This document shows, one piece after another, positions 32,925 to 43,783 of a stretch of 64,000 nucleotides of DNA. The translations under genes and the position numbers were made by a program. The notes under the pieces were generated by a model that was not told the DNA's origin, ran no database searches, and saw only the letters and a program-made list of their open reading frames with translations. Position 1 is the stretch's first letter. Every line of letters begins with the position of its first letter. This stretch comes from Zygnema cylindricum (lineage: Eukaryota; Streptophyta; Zygnematophyceae; Zygnematales; Zygnemataceae), in assembly GCA_037447655.1 (NCBI GenBank), contig JBBHKE010002135.1:1-64000 (forward strand). Direction: 5' to 3'.

Positions 32925-34560
32925 CAAAATTTGATTTGTTGTTTATGGTGCTTTATAAAAAAAGGTATTGTAGTTAGTCACCGTGTCTACGATTTCAATG
33001 GGATGTAGATGGTCAATTTTTTCCACATCAGGTTGGTGACTCAATGTGGACAGATGTGAGGCGACTATGTACAACTTGGAGGCGATTTTGGACTCGCATC
33101 AAAATAAGATAGTTCATCTACTTGACATCGCACATACGATGCATTTCTGATTTTTTTGCCTTTTTTTTGTGCTTTAACATACATCGATCTATTATTTTTC
33201 TTCCTTTTCATATCGATTTTTACCCTAAATTAAGTTGTTTACTCTGTGTAATCAGAGGTTCATTTTAGAGATAATCTTATATTGGTATCGACAAATGTGT
33301 CCAACTAGAAGCTCCTTCATTAACGAACTCGTTTACAAGCTTGAATAGAATAAGTTCCACTTCTCTAATTTTGATGCTCGTTGTTATTAATTACAACATA
33401 TATATCAATAGCCATCTTTTCGAACAATTTTCCAGTGTATGCCTATTTGACAAAATCTCCTTCTACGTTTCATATGCTTGACCTTAGGTTTCCCTATTTA
33501 ATTTTACCTTTCAAGATGACATCAAAATTTTACATTCCCTTCCTGGAGTCCGTGAATTTGTATAGGTCTATTTATGATACTTTGAGATGACCTTAACTCG
33601 TTTGAAAGACCTATAGAAGCTTGTTGTAGAAGCCATACTAATGAAAAAGAGATTGTTAAATGAGACATACAAAATAACTTTAATTTGTCGAGATGAGTTT
33701 TTCCACACAATGAACATTACAATGGCTCATAATTTAAAGTGTAATTTTTAATAGATTGTCAAGAAAATAAAAAAACAAAACTATATGACGTAACAAGGGG
33801 GAGTTCAAGTGCGAGTCAAATCCTTTTAGCTATGTAGCAATAATTAGTTAAGATAATTATCATCAATTGTGAATTACACAATAGAGATAAGCTTTAGTGG
33901 CATCTATCACCACCACACGTTATATCGTGAATGGCCCTCTTTTATTAGCTCATGTGGTCTTTTAAAATTGTCGAGGGTTTGTCGTCAATAGAAGAGTCGT
34001 TATTGTCTCTTATTCGGCTTTAAGGTGTTTATATCACAAACTAAGTAGCTCTTTTCTTTACCCTCGAGAATGGTAACAAATTAAATGTGGTAAAACATAA
34101 CCTAGGTAGGGTTAGTGTCGCTAACTTTATAAACCTTTGGGGAATACCTTTCGATTGAAACACGTGGTCGACTCACTATTGTTTCGTGTTAAGGGTTGGA
34201 GTTGGGCATGTTATAGTCCAATTTTTTCCTCATTTCGTTTGTCTTTGTTGTGCCGCTCTCCCCATCTCAGTACGTGTTTTTTATCATTTTTCATCTCTCC
34301 CCCCTCAATGTTGTTTGCTTATGCGAACTCCCCACACCTTACAATATTTGACACGCCTTGTTGCGTTTGTGGAAAAACAATAGATGAAGGGGGCATCCAT
34401 GTGTTGTGTTGCTCGCATGACGAGGAGTGAAAAAAAAATCACTGTTTGTTTTTAGATGCGACAAAGTAAAGCGAAATACACATTCGAGCGAGAAGTGTTG
34501 CAATTTTGTGACCTCCATTGCGACAAAGTAAAGCGAAATACACATTCGAGCAAGAAGTGT
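32925..34560 (+). mobile_element. Retroelement remnant B, left part
   Basis: Matches the reverse complement of remnant A (13985-16945). Near its right end (about 34345-34428) it reads CCVCGKTIDEGGIHVLCCSHDEE, the Cys/His knuckle of the RLE-type non-LTR family. The copia element at 34561-43185 splits it; the rest continues at 43186. Confidence 0.7.
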
Positions 34561-34582
34561 TGCAATTCTGTGACCTCCATTG
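34459..34582 (+). repeat. 62-bp tandem duplication at the copia junction
   Basis: CGACAAAGTAAAGCGAAATA... occurs at 34459 and again at 34521. The duplicated unit includes the target duplication AGTGT and the last bases of the LTR (TGCAATT.TGTGACCTCCATT), so it arose after the insertion. Confidence 0.85.
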
Positions 34583-35588
34583 GTACACAGAATATGCAGC
34601 TTAGTTGAAGCCTCTAGGATAATTTTAAGTGCCTCCCTTCCCCTTAGAAAAATTGTCACCATGGCAGACAATGACTCAGCCTGCATTCACCCTAGTGAAG
34701 GCTGGACTTCCCTAAGCCCAATGAAAAGGGAATTACTCACAACGCTCAACCAAGCCATTCATTGTCATATGGTAAATATGTCAGTTTTTATACAAGTTCT
34801 CTAGGAGAGAGGCGCGACGACTTTTTGCCCAAAATCCCTAAATCTTAAACCCCTCTCTAAACCCCGTCGTACTGTAATATGGAACCAATGAAATGACTGT
34901 GTAGTACTAGAAGGTTATACGGCCGATGTACTTCATATACCGCCACTGTACGATATGGCTATAGAAGGGACGCCTGTCACCTCTAGACTAGTCTCCTTGT
35001 TTTTTGTGAATTCTACAAACCACTTATAGGGCGCCACGTGGCGTGTGGTGACGTGACGACCAAAAACAACCAAGGCGGCCATTCCGCAATGGCGACTCGC
35101 ATGGGAGCCGTCCGATGCTAATCGCTTTTAATTTGCGTTGTCAAAATTATGTGTCAGCACCACCAAATTTTGTGCGGTTCTTACAAGTATTCATGCAGCT
35201 GCAAAATCCCTATATGAATCTATGTTAAAGTCCCACAATTCCGTAAATCGACTCAATCCACTAGTTCATGTTTATTTAGTTATCAATCCCTATATAGGCC
35301 AACACAGGTACTAAACTATAGGAAAAGACGGTCGGCTAGTCCGGCAGTCTGTAGGGACCAAGATCAAATCCTTTGTTTGTCAACTTTTTGCAAAGGGTTG
35401 ATCCCTCTATCTTCTTTTGGCTGCTCAGGCAGCCATGGCTTTATCTCTCTCTCACCGGTTTTTAGTGACTGGAAAAAGTATCGGAACTAGAGAGAGGAAA
35501 GGCAGAGCTTGAGTGCCTAATGAGACCTTTTTATTTTGCTACATACTGGCCTAGAAAATACAAAATAGAAATATCATATTTCAACACT
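34561..35588 (-). repeat. 3' LTR of the copia element
   Basis: 1,028 bp, aligning along its length with the 5' LTR (for example ACGATATGGC.ATAGA.GGGACGC.TGTCACCTCTAGACT and GCGGCCATTCCGCAATGGCG). It differs from the 5' LTR at many positions, so the insertion is not recent. Confidence 0.9.
35325..35375 (+). other. tRNA-like module antisense in the 3' LTR
   Basis: The plus strand reads GGTCGGCTAGTCCGGCAG (A-box-like) then GGGACCAAGATCAAATCCTTTG (T-arm/B-box-like). The homologous site in the 5' LTR (42935-42980) has a better-paired T-arm. Confidence 0.5.
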
Positions 35589-35598
35589 CCCCCTATTT
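35589..35598 (-). promoter_or_regulatory. Polypurine tract of the copia element
   Basis: The minus strand reads AATAGGGGGAG immediately before the 3' LTR start TGTTGAAATA, the expected site for plus-strand priming. Confidence 0.85.
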
Positions 35599-37829
35599 TT
35601 TAGTCACTCTTTTCTTTAAGTCCACACTGTTCCCTACAAAATTTTAGTTTAGGAGATGGGACTAGCTTTGTCATCATATCTGCCACCATTTCTCCATCTG
35701 GTTTATACTCCAACCTCACAATTTTGTTCCCAACTTTTTCTCTCACAAAGCTCAACGTTATATCGATATGCTTAGCTTTGAAATGGTGTTTGGGATTAGC
35801 TGCAATTGCAATGGCAGCTTGATTATCACAAAACACTTTTTAAACTCCAACTTTCATGAACCCGAGTTCTTGCAAAAAAGACTTCACCCACAATAGCTCT
35901 TTGACAGTAGAATAAGAGGCCATCTAATCAACCTCCATAGTGGACTGTGCAACCACCTTTTGTTGTTTGCTGCTCCAACAGCAAGCACCATTCCGAACAT
36001 ACAAAACATATCTAGACGTACACCTTTTCATGGGAGCATCCCTGTAGCTGACATCACTCCAAGTAGTAATGTTAGTATTCTCCCCTCCTAGGTGGAACGA
36101 AAGATCCATGGTTCCTATCAGATATCTCATATCCCAATTGGCTGCCTCCCAATCTTTCTTTTTATAATCATTAAGACTCCTACTAAGGGTCCTAACTGCT
36201 GCAGCTATGTCTGGCCTGGTACAATTCATGAAATATATCAGACTTCTTACGACCTGTCTATACGGAATTGACTTCATAAACAATCTCTCTTCTAGGCTCA
36301 TTTCTTTATCAAGAATAATCACACCTCGTTCAACACTCCCATCACTTACTTTTTTCAAGTCCATGGGAGTGGTACAGCTGTTTGTCTTATCCATCTGAAA
36401 TTTTTCTAACATATTTCCAATTGCCTCTTTCTAAGTTAATATGATTACTCTTTTCCCTCTATCTCTTTCCATCTGAATTTCTAAGATATATCTTGCCTCC
36501 CCTAAATTTTTCATGTCAAATGTGCTTCTCAAATCTTTCTTTAACTTATTAATCTTTTCCATGGACTTGCTCAATATCTACAAATCATCTACATAGATGG
36601 CAAAAAAAATAACCCCCTCGTCATTCCAAACATCTAAATAGAGTGGTCAAGTTGATTCTGACATATCCCAGATTAGTTAGAAATTCATCCAATTTCTTGT
36701 TCCATTGCCTGAGAGCCTGTTTCATTCCATACAAATACTTAATAAGTCTACAAACTATACTCTCTTCTCTTTCCTCCTCAAAGCCTCCCGGCTGCTTCAT
36801 AAAAATCTCTTCCTTTAACTCACCATTGATCAAGGCCGTTTTAATGTCAATCTGATCGATCTCCATGTTTTCCGTTGCCGCTAGACTGAGGAGAATCCTT
36901 ACAGACGGAAAGCGTACAACCGACACAAATGTCTCTTAATAGTCAATCCCCTCCTTTTGGGTAAAACCCTTTGCTACAAATCTAGCTTTCTACCTCTCAA
37001 TGGTGTTATTTGGGCTCAATTTCAACTTAAACTCCCATTTGCACCCAATCGGCTTTTTGTCTGGAGGACAATCCACTAACTACCTTGTATTGGCTTCCAT
37101 AATAGAAGCAATCTCATCATTAATGGCCCTAATCCATCCGTCCATTTCTGGACTGTTCACTACCTCTAAGTAAGTTTGAGGCTCGTCAAGATGTGACAAC
37201 TTTGTTACCTTGTGAGCTGCATATTTTTCTTCCAGCCTCTTGCTGCCTCTGAGTAAGTAGTTTGAGGCTCATCAAGATGTGACAGCTTTGTTACCTTGTG
37301 AGTTGCATGTTTTTCTTGCAGCCTCTTGCTGCTCTTTCGTCCTCCCACTAATTCAGAAGTTGGAATGGAGGGTAATCTCTAGCTCTTTCGAACCGTTTCA
37401 TCTGCTCCCCTATCCATGGGAATTAGCTCCTCTTCCACTTCATCTATGTCCTCGGACTGTACTGGAGCTTGCAAATTCATCAGAGTCTCATCCTCCTTTT
37501 GAGTTTCTTTTAAATTTGCAAGAATCTGATGACTACCATTCCTTTGAGGAAAATGTGACTCTTCCTCACTCTCTAAGTCAAATATAATTCTGATTGTCTT
37601 AGAGTATTTGAAGGGATGTATTGACTTCTCTTCATCTATGACAGCTAGATGCATAACTATTATGATATCTTTCTTCTCGAGATCATAGACTTGGTGTCCC
37701 TTAACATCTTCATCGTATCCCACTAGATATCTTGGCTTTCCCTTAACATCTTGTTTCCAATCTTTTCACTCAAAATCCAAACTATACACTTGACTCCCAA
37801 ATACTTTTAGATGAGATACATCAAGCTTC

Positions 37830-38902
37830 TGTAGAAATTAATGGTTCTTTTAGTATTTTCTAGGTCTAAAATGAAATGCAGAAAAAAGAAGCCGATGCAG
37901 TCTGCCTCTAATTTCTCTCTCCAACTCCCACACTTGTTGCAGTCACTGAGAAGTTGGAGAGGAAGCTAGAGCCATGGCTGCCTATGCTATCTAGAGATTT
38001 ACGGGTAATAGATTAGTTGATTTACGAGTAGTAAAGTAGTTGATTTACTAAACGGAAAGCTGCCGGTTCCAGGATTTGATCCTGGTACGTACGGTTAGTT
38101 AATGCTGCCGGTAGCAAGTAGACTCATCCATTAAGTCTAGGACTAGTGGTAAGTGGTATAAGAATTAATAAATATATAAATGTTACCATGTAGGCTAATT
38201 CATTTAACGGCAACTATATACGGGATACATAGAGTCAGTTATGAAAAGTACGGATTACGAGTACGGAGAAGAAACAAGTAGCGCGCATTTGTTTCGATAG
38301 CGAAACAAATACCGCGCATATATTTATGACGGCTACGATTGAAATCGACTTTCGATCGGACAACCGAAAAGAATGTCGAGATCGCAGAAGAGGATTTCGG
38401 TTGTTGATAGTCACCTCCACATCAGATGACACGTGGCACCACGACATTGGATTTCGACATCTCTAGGGATTACAGAAACGAATCCGGATATGACATGTGT
38501 CGACTTTTTGGCCATGTCGTACAATGTTTGTACAGAAAGTACACCGAGAGCTATAACTTTCTGTACGCCACAGTAATATGATTGGTGCCGTACGTGAGTA
38601 GATAGAGTTTTAAAGAGAGATAGGACTTACAAAAATTGGTAGATAGGACCCTCTCTCCCACAGAGCTTCTGTACAAAAGGTCAACTTTGACCCTCCATAA
38701 CTTACTGCTCATAAGAGCAAATTCAAAGATTCTTTTTGCTATTGACTCAAGGGAGTCTTTCCTTCACACGGGTGAAGGTGGTCGTAGTTTTTTTTCGCCA
38801 AGGTGGTAGTTATTCTTGCTGAAACACAAAGGGGTCAGGGTTATCCTAAAGGCTTCTTGCAAGCTGTCCATTATGAGCACCTATGGAGGTCTCAAAGTTG
38901 CA
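37830..38902 (+). mobile_element. Solo LTR nested in the copia element
   Basis: Starts TGTAGAAATTAATGG and ends TCAAAGTTGCA. The flanks GCTTC (37825-37829) and ACTTC (38903-38907) agree at 4 of 5 bases. It separates integrase coding sequence on the right from the SHLKVFG segment on the left. It is related to the host element's LTRs but lies on the opposite strand. Confidence 0.8.
38060..38140 (-). other. tRNA-like module antisense in a solo LTR
   Basis: On the minus strand, GACT-TAATGGATG-AGTC makes a D-arm with four pairs, and CCAGG-ATCAAAT-CCTGG makes a perfect five-pair T-arm with a seven-base loop, about 35 bases apart. An acceptor stem is not evident. This is the best-preserved module of the set. 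Confidence 0.65.
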
Positions 38903-41093
38903 ACTTCCTCCCAACCCATCTCTCATAAGGTGTTTTTCCTTTTATAGCTGACGTATGAACTCTATTATTGATGTTAGTTGCACAGTTCATAACTTCATCC
39001 CAGAAGTGTTTTTCTATCTTCATATATGTTTGCATGCTTCGCGTACTATCATGTAGAGTTCAATTTAGTCTTTCAGCTACACTGTTTTGTTCTGGATAAT
39101 CAGGGACTGTCTTTTGATGTTGTTCTCCCTCATCTTTTAAGAAATCCTCAAACTGATTAGATGTGTACCCCCCCCCCCAATTATCACTTCGAACTCTCTT
39201 TATAGGGGTTCCGTGCAACTTCTCACTCCATCCTTTATATTTTTATAAATAAATCGGTGCTTCAGACTTATTTTTGAGGAGGAAAACTTTGGAATATCTG
39301 GACCAATCATCAGTTATGGTTATCATATATCTTTTCCCTCCTACCGAAGGTACTTTGGACAATCCCCAGATATCGGTGTGTACCAGATCTAACAACTTTT
39401 CCCCTCTATATGTGGCTGATTTGGGAAAGGGAAATCTCTAAGCCTTACCTTGTGCACAACCACTACCATCATCCATCACTTTATTATTCCCAAAGTGAAT
39501 CATTTCCACTACACCCAACTTTTTCATTTCCCTCAATCTATCTAAATGTAGATGTCCCAATCCCTTATGCCATATCATTATCTCGGGGACACCAACATAA
39601 TAAGCATTATTCTTTTCATTGTTGAAGTTAAGCCTAAACATTCTTTAGGTACTTTTGTCACTAGTGAAATAGACCTCATCATTATACTTTGCTGTGAAAT
39701 ATCCCATTCCTAGTGTGAGTCTCAAAATCTTTGTCATTTAAGACACAGGTAGAGATGAGATTCTTGCTTAACTAAGGTATATAGAGGACATCTAAGAGTG
39801 TAACTATGGACGTCTGACCCTCCACTAGTACTTTTAGAATTACCGATCCCACAAGATATGTAGTTACCACTCTCCCATCCCCCATACTCTATCTCTACAG
39901 TAGGGATCTTTCTCAGCTTAGTAAATAACTGCTTTTCACAACACATATGCATTGAGGCACCCGATTCAATAATCCAATTTCCTCTAAAGCTACTTGGATA
40001 GCTCAGATCATACATTTATGCTTACGTGGGATCTCTTTCTCCTCAAACTTTTCGTTGGGAATTAGCTCCCTGTCCTCTTCGTCCGGGATCTCCTCCTCTC
40101 CGAGCTCCTCTTTCACTTGTGTGGTCACAAGTACCTTATTCTTTTTGGAAGGTCCACTAGATTGGTTTTCGTTAAGCCTTATCTCTGTCAGCTTGGTGCA
40201 TTCCGCCATGTAGTGACCCCGTTTCTTGCAAAAATGGCAAAGCCCCTTTGGAGGTCGAGATCTGGATCCATCCGGTTTGACTCCTCTCCCTCCTCCACAA
40301 AAACTCCTATAAGGTTTCTTGTTCTCTTGATTTCTCCAATTAGTTCTTGCAGCCAACGCTTGACCACTATTCCCTCCGCTCCAAAGCTCAAGGGTGATTT
40401 CTCTAACCAAGATCATTCCAACCACTACGTTCCATATCCGCCGGCTGTCTGGCAGATCTTGAACCTTGTTGACAATATTTTCATACTTCTCCGAGAGCTT
40501 TATCAAACAGGTATTCACCTTCTCCGTCTCAGATTCCACCTTTCCAACACTCTCGAACACCACAAATAGACCGGCCAAATCATTACAAAAGTGAAGCATT
40601 TTCTCTCATTTGTAAAAAAATGCCTGAATTTTCTGATCTACAAGCTACTGTTCCTAAATTGTGCCACTCCTATAAATATCTTCAAGAGCCTCCCACACAT
40701 CGACTGCTCTTTCTACATTAAGGTGAGGTGTGGCCACCTTCCGAGTAAGGTGTTCGAGAATGAAGTGATATGCAATGGAGTTGTTGAAGTCCCAGACATC
40801 AAGGTCATTCTCCTCAATTTTAGGCATCACTTCTATCGGTACCAGCTTTGGTGCCAATCCCAAAGTCACCGGTGTGAGCTTCTCTTTTCCCTTTTCATTC
40901 CTTCTATCTAGGACACTACTTTCTCCTTCATCGTCCGCTTTTTCTAACTACCCGTATTCTGCTTAGAATCGCAATCCTCCGAATACCAATGGAGCTTCTA
41001 ATGGTGTGGATGGCCGCCCCACATTGCCACTTACAATACCCCATAACCTATTTTTAACTAGTGCTCCCTTCATTATTTTGTTCCAGTAGATAA

Positions 41094-42032
41094 TGTTGAA
41101 ATCACTAGATTTAGAGGGTATTTTCTAGGTCTAAATAGATTAAAAGCAAAAGGAAAAAGCATAGGCAGCCTGCCTCCACCTCCCCTCTCTAGCCCCCATA
41201 CTTGTTATAGTCACTGAAAGAAAGAGAGGGCGGTGGAGCCATGGCTGCCTCAGCTCCATAGGCAGGACTAAAGAGTGACATAAGTCACTCTCAACAAAAA
41301 GGTGAGTCCGGTATGATTTGAAACCTCCGAAAGGCAGAGCAAGGCATATCCGTCAGCTCTAACCGGTCTGTCGTAGGAGTTCGTCGGACTACATAGGGTT
41401 TGGATTCTATTTAAACAGTGTTTAAGAACTATAATCCGATTTACGGTACCATACATTTGTTTTCAACGGCTAGTATTAAAAGTCGGTTTGGATCTGACGA
41501 CACTTATCATCGCCGAGATCCTAGAATGGCCACTTTGGCGGTTTTTCGGGCGTGACGTGACCTAGCGCCATGTGGCAAGATAGCACTAGGAAGCGAGAAT
41601 CTCGGGGAGCATGAGAATGATTCCGAAAGAGACACACGTCCACTCCATGACCTTGTCCTACACAAGTTGTACAGAAAAGACATCGGCCATGGTACCTTTC
41701 TATACCGTACAGTCTTCTGATTGGTTCGTACTTTAGTAGATAAAGGCTTTGAGAGGGGTTTAAAACTTAGATAATTTAGGAGGTAGCTGCCTCTTTCCCA
41801 TAGAGTTTATATAAATCTTAACATCTTTGCCATTGCATAACTTATCGCCTGGTTCGGCGATTTCTGTGATTATTTTTTCTGTGGACTCAACGGAGTCTAA
41901 AATACAAAGGGGTATGGTCAGATTTTCTATTTGCCTGCTTGGGTAGCAATGGTCTTAGTGGAAATTGGGTCAATCAAAAATTGCCTAGAGGCTTCCAAAA
42001 TTTTGTAGTCCAATGGGGGACACATAATTACA
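41094..42032 (+). mobile_element. Solo LTR nested between the copia 5' LTR and gag
   Basis: Starts TGTTGAAATCACTAG and ends ACATAATTACA. A perfect 5-bp target duplication GATAA lies at 41089-41093 and 42033-42037. It contains the AGTCACTG, GAGCCATGGCTGCC, GTACAGAAAAGACATCGGCC and GGACTCAACGGAGTCTA blocks of this LTR family. Confidence 0.88.
41305..41375 (-). other. tRNA-like module antisense in a solo LTR
   Basis: The minus strand reads GGTTAGAGCTGACGG (A-box-like) and then GGAGGTTTCAAATCATACC (B-box-like). The arms are weaker than in the 38.1-kb copy. Confidence 0.5.
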
Positions 42033-42071
42033 GATAAACCATGTTCCATCAAAGATGGGCACTCGAGAGGA

Positions 42072-42084
42072 TGGGCCCATAACC
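42072..42084 (-). promoter_or_regulatory. Half-tRNA primer-binding site
   Basis: The minus strand reads GGTTATGGGCCCA directly after the LTR end TTGCA. This is complementary to the anticodon-loop region (TGGGCCCATAACC) of eukaryotic initiator tRNA-Met, the internal priming mode known from Drosophila copia, and unlike the 3'-end priming site of the 22-kb element. Confidence 0.82.
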
Positions 42085-43185
42085 TGCAATTACGTGACCT
42101 CCATTAGTACACATAATATAGAGCTTACTTTATTGCTCTAGGATAATTTGAAGTGCCTCCCTTCCCCTTAGAACAAATTTCACCCTAGTAGACAATGACT
42201 TTGACTCTGTTTACCCCTGTGAACACTTGACTCCCATGAGCCCAATGAAAAAATAATTACTCAAAATTCCCAACCATGCGATTTATTATCATGTGGCAAA
42301 GATGGCAGTTTTTATACAAGATTTCTGGGAGAGAGGCGGCTCCGTGCCCAAATCTCTAAGTCCAAAACCCCTCTCTAAACCCCCCCGTAGTAAAGATGCC
42401 AGTTTTTATACAAGATTTCTGGGAGATGGCGGCTACCTGCCCAAATCTCTAAGTCCAAAACCCCTCTCTAAACCCCCCCGTAGTGAAGTACAGAACCAAT
42501 CAAATGATTATACAGTACAAGAAAGTACCACAGCCAATGTACTTCTTTTACGGCCATTATACGATATGGCCATAGAGGGGACGCTTGTCACCTCTAGACT
42601 TGTATCCGTGTTTCGTGTGAATTCTACAGACCAGTGATAGGCGCCACGTGGAGTATGATGACGTGACCACCGCAAACAACCAATGCGGCCATTCCGCAAT
42701 GGCGGCTCGGATGGGAGCCGTCTGATGCTAATTGGCTTGTGATTTGCGCCGTCGAAATTAGGCTTGTGATTTGCGCCGTCAAAATTAAGTGTCTGCACCA
42801 CTGGATTTTGTGCAGTCTGTACGAGTATTCGTGCGGCTGCAAAATTCTTATATGAATCTATGTTACAGTCCCACATTTTGGTAAATCGACTTAATCCACT
42901 AGTTCCTGTTTATATACCTATAACCCTATATAGGCCGACTCCGGCAGTCTGTAGGGACCAGGATCAAATCCTTGGTACGTCAAGTTTTTGCAAAGGGTTG
43001 ATCCCCCTATCTTCTTGTGGGTGCTCGGCAGCCATGGCTCTATCTCTCTCTCACTAGTTTTTAGTAACTGGAACAAGTATGGGGACTAGAGAGAGGAAAG
43101 GCAGAGCGTGACTGGCCAATGAGACCTTTTTATTTTGCTTCTTACTGACCTAGAAAATACAAAATAGAAATCTTAGATTTCAACA
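42085..43185 (-). repeat. 5' LTR of the copia element
   Basis: 1,101 bp. It is longer than the 3' LTR mainly because of a tandem duplication of about 90 bp (42304-42393 and 42394-42483, both with CAGTTTTTATACAAGATTTC). Confidence 0.9.
42935..42980 (+). other. tRNA-like module antisense in the 5' LTR
   Basis: The plus strand reads GGCCGACTCCGGCAG then GGGACCAGGATCAAATCCTTGG, a T-arm-like hairpin with a B-box-like loop (42958-42975). Confidence 0.55.
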
Positions 43186-43560
43186 AGTGTCCTTTATGCT
43201 GACATCTTGTGGTATTTGTGACCCTCGCATGGAACTTCTATTTTTGCATGGAGTTAAGAGAACACGAGGTGACCTAGTTCTCAAAGACCTTACGGGATCC
43301 TATGTGTCCTCGAGCGCTAGATACGTGACTTGCTGCTTAAAATGCATACACCTCTAAGGGATTGGATTAAGCTTATCGGGACAACGCTAACAACTCCACT
43401 CACCATTTGTATTTTAGATGTTTGAGACCTTAGACTCCCCTTCGATAACTTCTTACTTGATTGTGTTCAAAAACATTTTGAAGTTTGAGGACCTTAAAGC
43501 CCTTTCCCATCTCTCAGGTTGGCTTTCTATCATCGAACTTCGAGTCATTTTGTTTACTTA
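43186..43560 (+). mobile_element. Retroelement remnant B, right part
   Basis: Continues remnant B beyond the copia insertion. It contains GTATTTGTGACCCTCGCATGG and CTATTTTTGCATGGAGT, matching the reverse complement of 14280-14370, and runs to ATTTTGTTTACTTAAG, the end of remnant A at about 13990. Confidence 0.75.
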
Positions 43561-43783
43561 AGAAAAAGGATAATATTTATGAAAACGAGATGGTTAAACC
43601 TTCTAGGTTCAAAGTAGATTGATATGGAAAATTGTGATGGCCATTTAATGCTAAAGATAAAAATCCCTAATCCAAGCAAAAAAAATGCAAGGTAGAAAAA
43701 AACATCTAAGGTAACATAAGACGTCCCAGACGACACTCAAGGTCAAATAAAGGATATAGTCCACATGCGGCAGTATAGTACTG

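Larger units (their letters stand above)
35600..40980 (-). pseudogene. Degenerate copia gag-pol
   Basis: In minus-strand order: gag with one CCHC knuckle (CHFCKKRGHYMAEC, about 40215-40260); protease WIIESGASMHMC, where Glu replaces the catalytic Asp of DSGA; pre-integrase (MIWHKGLGHLHLDRL); integrase remnants at 38.9-39.4 kb; SHLKVFG near 37.8 kb; RT with QIDIKTALINGELKEEIFM, LYGMKQALRQW and a YVDD followed by a stop near 36585; RNase H with YRQVVRSLIYFMNCTRPDIA, WSDVSYRDAP, CDNQAAIAIA, KHIDI and ADMMTK. Frames change repeatedly and a solo LTR separates integrase from RT. It cannot encode a working polyprotein. Confidence 0.9.
34561..43185 (-). mobile_element. Complete-ended Ty1/copia retrotransposon with nested solo LTRs
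   Basis: Minus-strand element of 8.6 kb. The 5' LTR is 42085-43185, the 3' LTR 34561-35588; both run TGTTGAAAT...TTGCA. A perfect 5-bp target duplication AGTGT lies at 34556-34560 and 43186-43190. A primer site complementary to the anticodon region of initiator tRNA-Met follows the 5' LTR, and a purine tract precedes the 3' LTR. The coding part is broken by stops and frameshifts. Two plus-strand solo LTRs (37830-38902 and 41094-42032) are inserted in it. It is itself inserted in retroelement remnant B. Confidence 0.92.
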
